From the NCBI GenBank assembly GCA_016714815.1, contig JADKBZ010000016.1, forward strand, positions 116,609 through 180,608: a DNA stretch of 64,000 bases. The letters are read 5' to 3'. The position numbers and the translations under genes were made by a program. This stretch comes from Holophagales bacterium. Its GTDB lineage: Bacteria > Acidobacteriota > Thermoanaerobaculia > UBA5066. The first letter of the stretch is position 1; each line of letters opens with the position of its first letter. The notes under the pieces were generated by a model that saw only the letters and a program-made list of their open reading frames with translations, had not been told where the DNA came from and did no database searches. This document shows, in pieces, positions 62,901 to 64,000 of the stretch.

Positions 62901-63031
62901 TAGAGAAGGCCCGGCGTATCGTGCAGGCGCTCAATGGGGAGTGGCAAAAACCGGCTGTTCGGGAGATAGAGGGGGAGCGGTGGACGGTTGGCTGGATTTA
63001 TGGGTGCCGTTCGGTGCAACGTCGCATGTGA
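59888..63031 (+). CDS. Large protein with two phosphoribosyltransferase-like domains and a C-terminal GHKL ATPase
   Basis: A frame of 1,047 residues; the start is uncertain (ATG 59888 after AAGG, or ATG 59933). It has two type I PRTase folds, each with a PRPP-loop-like motif. The first is VAFFSDVIGSGRTI (242-255), the second LVLDDAAGSGITI (456-468), preceded by VVGIEKEHLEKRRARAR and followed by a CPLC pair. The middle (about 580-940) is helical, Arg/Glu-rich and unrecognised. The C-terminus is a histidine-kinase-type ATPase: N-box ILVSNWTHAF (E952, N957), G1 MDNG (D991), G2 SGLGLEKAR (1001-1009). No HisKA phosphoacceptor helix was seen. A receiver gene follows after 20 nt, suggesting phosphosignalling. 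GC and codon use differ from the rest of the window. Confidence 0.75.
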   Translation: MFWVRRYFRDAKAGRMNLVLLNADSLLVHKTEFERLVREGREEANGPRCSGVIAFDSGGGVHFLGLGSDAENALLQALEAEPTDQVETLLTLETRYPEVMPLLGDDLANRRLRLAVDKETVLRAAQDTASALLKAWLQHEKSPAAYCDRWFLLPSRSYSSGFFEVRQLLLHSGASTAFRVWLTAELRRYSPTAIVTLGRVATDLLRDAWPDGEGAPRRISIPDPHEPMALSRVSEIPRNSRVAFFSDVIGSGRTIAAAIGRVPQGASAVVLTVVDARTEEDSPEEGATHQSGVEVRSILRRPLVLRARLESKDRAEAWEIDPDTHAPLSSEGRRPEAIRGDFGAFLNACEGLPGVLRSGHFTSGGNHLSYLFDFGAYLESGDSLGLVELLRSEYAKALEGGTPDAILYPTDSPGMRQLAETLAKPLLIPAVVGIEKEHLEKRRARARAERSLVRALVLDDAAGSGITIRAFVDLAARWGAERIVVIVLLNRCSDRDARGLEGMRRYGGAAVDLRFVFDANIPVYRSSDCPLCAIDARLRAIEMDARREGFQVLVEHIQARRMRNSPQLVAGREIGGVKATGWTTLARELELRRQLERARVNHVDREELVDLISRTSPFDSHFFALMTVLGREAGAVLPAQEGFRDSSQSSLADAVFERGLALLGREDELADAELEIVVRALRTVWPERFLVEWRAFRRAGARVTRDCIFATEVLLAMQAEGERERFGRVAEAFRGIGEGQPALWVPDAPRPPVPDLVRSVLKHLRHGFVGRVTWLRTLVGRIKKSAKDAAKEREARETLELYWDGTLAEIERELIVRAVDLYQEVSELPGLAVSARDIRQGTVELMAALEDCRRRRAGLSRGSDANEWLLEALDNDLERVCSFVESSRRGLLYRGTRALVSDVAAAIRRVDEEPRYQEMVRNLGIQLATQGAERGTRLYGLVPASELDELLEILVSNWTHAFEGAPMRGRRARVVLIEEADILTLRVQIMDNGRLDETRESGLGLEKARRIVQALNGEWQKPAVREIEGERWTVGWIYGCRSVQRRM

Positions 63032-63051
63032 CCTCGACTAGGAGGCGATTG

Positions 63052-63576
63052 ATGACAGAGCCCGAGATCCTCATAGTGGTTGACGATCGCCCCATGGACG
63101 TGAAGGCACTCAAGGACGCGCTAAAGTACGAGGGCCTCAGCGACGAGTTCAGCGTCATCGCTGTCGTGCCCGAGGAAGAGCACAAATATGTGGAGGGATC
63201 GGTACGACAGATTTCGCTCGGGCTCGCGGAACACGGACCGAGGGTTGCGGCCATCCTACTGGACTTGTCCTTTGAGGAACCGACGAGCCGAGACGGCGGA
63301 CTCTGGGGTGGCCTTAGGATTGCCAAGAAGCTGCGCGCTGGTAGGCCGACAGTTCCGATCATCGCGTTTACCGCGCTTCCGGCAAGCTCTCTGGATCTGA
63401 GGGAGTTGACGTTCTCTGACGCGCTTGATGGAGTGCTGCCAAAGCGGTGGGTGTTGGGAGAGGAATTCACCGCCGATGAATTCAGGAGATGCATCCGAAT
63501 GGCGAGAGAGAGAAGGGGCGAGCTACCTCCCAGAGACGAGACGAGCGCGTCCAGTCGGGTCGGCTACACGGGATAG
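63052..63576 (+). CDS. Receiver-domain (response-regulator-like) protein
   Basis: This 174-residue protein starts at an ATG after AGGAGG. It follows the CheY fold: acidic pair D11-D12 (ILIVVDDRP), phosphoacceptor D71 (AAILLDLSFEEP), Thr in IIAFTALP and Lys in GVLPKRW. The loop after D71 is longer than usual (FEEPTSRDGGLWGG), and no DNA-binding or enzymatic output domain follows; the C-terminal 20 residues are charged. It lies 20 nt after the PRTase-ATPase gene and is the likely phosphorylation target or partner of its ATPase domain. Confidence 0.82.
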   Translation: MTEPEILIVVDDRPMDVKALKDALKYEGLSDEFSVIAVVPEEEHKYVEGSVRQISLGLAEHGPRVAAILLDLSFEEPTSRDGGLWGGLRIAKKLRAGRPTVPIIAFTALPASSLDLRELTFSDALDGVLPKRWVLGEEFTADEFRRCIRMARERRGELPPRDETSASSRVGYTG

Positions 63577-63597
63577 TGGTAGCCGCAGCGTGAGCAG

Positions 63598-64000
63598 ATG
63601 GAGCTATCGACGCTTGAGAGAGAGCTGGGAACGGAGGACAGGTGGGAGGAGCAGGGCGGCATGACCTGGAGGTTGGGGACCTTGAGAGGGCAGCGTGTTG
63701 CTCTGCTGGCAGCGGGTGAGATGGGCCTTGTCGCAGGGGCTAAGCTGGCAAGCGCCGGCGTGCGTCTGTTTGATGCGAAGACGTTGGTGCTCGTCGGGAC
63801 GTGCGCTGGAAGGGCGGCGAAGGGCGTGAAGTGCGGAGATGTTGCCATTCCGGCAGCTTGCTTCAACTACCAGTTCGGGGAGTTCAAGGAGGGTCGATTT
63901 CTTCGACGGCTTGCGATGGAACGAGTGTTTGCAATACCGCTTCACCGCGGCGGTCGTGTCATTGTTGGGCCGGACCGGCTCCTCGGGGCATGCTTCCAAC
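63598..64000 (+). CDS. Nucleoside phosphorylase/nucleosidase-family protein, partial
   Basis: The frame is open to the right edge of the window. It reads GQRVALLAAGEMGLVAGAKL, then LVLVGTCAGRAAKGVKCGDV, then AIPAACFNYQFGEF. This is the purine-nucleoside-phosphorylase/MTA-nucleosidase layout (glycine loop, then GxAG..., then GDV.I). The ATG at 63598 leaves a lead typical of the family (RWEEQGGMTWRLGTLRG). An ATG at 63661 after GGAGGAG is an alternative. It lies 21 nt after the receiver gene and is probably in the same operon. Such domains appear as effectors in some bacterial conflict systems. The catalytic end is outside the window. Confidence 0.7.
   Translation, partial: MELSTLERELGTEDRWEEQGGMTWRLGTLRGQRVALLAAGEMGLVAGAKLASAGVRLFDAKTLVLVGTCAGRAAKGVKCGDVAIPAACFNYQFGEFKEGRFLRRLAMERVFAIPLHRGGRVIVGPDRLLGACFQ

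Noticed and set aside
63604..63999. Minus-strand open frame at the right edge
   Set aside because: The plus strand carries clear nucleoside-phosphorylase motifs in an uninterrupted frame over the same bases.

Overview
The window is about 70% GC and its genes are densely packed on both strands. Overlapping starts and stops (GTGA, ATGA, TTGA) and GTG starts are common. A von Willebrand factor A protein of the Acidobacteriota-expanded (TIGR03436-like) type, an Xaa-Pro aminopeptidase, an OmpA-type lipoprotein and a two-flotillin/NfeD operon point to a Gram-negative bacterium, probably in Acidobacteriota (possibly Thermoanaerobaculia-like). This placement is inferred from gene content, not from a marker-gene tree.

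Layout. 0-8 kb: core genes, namely an ECF sigma fragment, an ABC exporter pair, ndk, a VWFA protein, an OmpA lipoprotein, a pseudouridine synthase, pepP and a TetR regulator. 8.1-24.9 kb: the centrepiece, a three-gene polyunsaturated-fatty-acid (PUFA)/secondary-lipid synthase, pfaD-pfaA-pfaC. Its last protein is a 2,900-residue fusion of ketosynthase, chain-length factor, acyltransferase, two FabA-type dehydratases, a degenerate PKS-type dehydratase and a terminal glycerolipid acyltransferase, an order like that of myxobacterial Pfa3. A TetR gene diverges from it across a palindromic operator candidate. 24.9-29.5 kb: a solute-binding protein, a divergent DAHP-synthase paralogue and a membrane protein. 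29.6-36.2 kb: a LysR gene diverging from a tightly coupled lipid operon (short-chain dehydrogenase, wax-ester synthase/DGAT, alpha/beta hydrolase, acyl-CoA dehydrogenase, ACAD10/11-type kinase). The two lipid clusters could together make, store and break down unusual acyl chains.

36.2-47.2 kb is a rearranged zone. It holds 3'-end remnants of a DAHP-synthase gene and of pfaC, and a 5'-truncated, nearly identical copy of a flotillin gene. The two flotillin copies form 1,134-bp direct repeats around a secreted subtilase and its translationally coupled partner. 47.2-57.6 kb: flotillin/NfeD operon, hybrid histidine kinase, Memo-family protein, HdrB-like Fe-S protein, Ser/Thr kinase, CBS protein, DUF456, PgeF/YfiH and a PAS-GAF-PAS-GGDEF protein.

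57.8-64 kb: carB is frameshifted and broken off after roughly its first 200 codons. The DNA beyond has lower GC and different codon use, and looks like an inserted island. It carries a large protein with two phosphoribosyltransferase-like domains and a C-terminal GHKL ATPase domain, a receiver-domain protein and the start of a nucleoside-phosphorylase-family protein. I know of no described system with this exact combination. At least one apparent frameshift in this segment could be an assembly error.

No tRNA, rRNA or CRISPR array was seen. Several genes have a TAnnnT -10-like box only 6-10 nt before the start codon and no Shine-Dalgarno sequence, suggesting widespread leaderless mRNAs.
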